DNA of 5,260 bases from contig CATXML010000103.1 in assembly GCA_958372035.1 (NCBI GenBank), positions 1 to 5,260 on the forward strand, written 5' to 3'. Below, piece after piece: positions 5,191 through 5,260 of the stretch. Both the position numbers and the translations under genes were made by a program. How positions within the stretch are numbered: position 1 is the stretch's first letter; each line of letters opens with the position of its first letter. This stretch comes from an uncultured Collinsella sp. Its GTDB lineage: Bacteria; Actinomycetota; Coriobacteriia; Coriobacteriales; Coriobacteriaceae. The notes under the pieces are model-generated. The model saw nothing but the letters and a program-made list of their open reading frames with translations, was not told the DNA's origin and did not search any database.

Positions 5191-5260
5191 AAGACTGGTC
5201 TGACGCTGCGCCACGAAAAGGGCCTATCTACTACGTTTAGGCCGCAGGGGTCAACCATAG
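5191..5260. other. Window edge, no gene recognised
   Basis: Seventy bases with no credible reading frame. The only structure is a weak hairpin, GGCCTA (5221-5226) with TAGGCC (5238-5243) around an 11-base loop and no following T-run. The remainder of any feature here lies outside the window. Confidence 0.4.

Overview
The window looks like a chromosomal segment from a high-GC Gram-positive bacterium. The best guess is a gut actinobacterium of the Coriobacteriia (Collinsella-like). This is an inference from the GC-rich codon use, the short bacterial-type SRP RNA and the style of the intergenic palindromic repeats; no marker gene here proves it. Everything recognisable as a gene reads on the minus strand, so transcription runs from high to low coordinates.

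Layout in transcription order. (1) 5191-5260: non-coding, with only a weak hairpin. (2) 5121-5190: a near-perfect 70-nt inverted repeat, MITE-like, just upstream of the SRP RNA promoter. (3) 5068-4966: the signal recognition particle RNA gene (ffs), with a plausible promoter and a T-rich 3' end. (4) 4950-4502: about 450 bases without a credible protein gene, holding a 22-nt hairpin, a 100-nt imperfect palindrome whose inner part resembles a bidirectional terminator, two copies of a 38-nt direct repeat, an AT-rich dyad and a perfect TTACA-N2-TGTAA palindrome. (5) 4468-728: two adjacent ABC exporter genes (626 and 619 aa), the second ATG directly following the first stop codon. (6) 727-601: a short regulatory region with a promoter and a second, one-mismatch copy of the TTACA-N2-TGTAA box over its -35 element. 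(7) 600-49: a flavodoxin-like protein of 183 aa.

The two ABC proteins form a textbook heterodimeric exporter of the TM287/288 (BmrCD, LmrCD) type. The first-encoded subunit carries the degenerate nucleotide site (Asp for the catalytic Glu, Gln for the switch His). The second carries the intact catalytic Glu and His but a divergent FSQGQ signature. The composite sites are therefore one degenerate and one catalytic.

The most interesting inference is regulatory. The ABC operon and the flavodoxin gene share a box, ACAGATGTAA within a TTACA-N2-TGTAA-type dyad. This is the half-site pattern known for CopY/BlaI/MecI-family repressors. The exporter and the flavodoxin may thus be one co-regulated stress or efflux unit whose repressor is encoded elsewhere.
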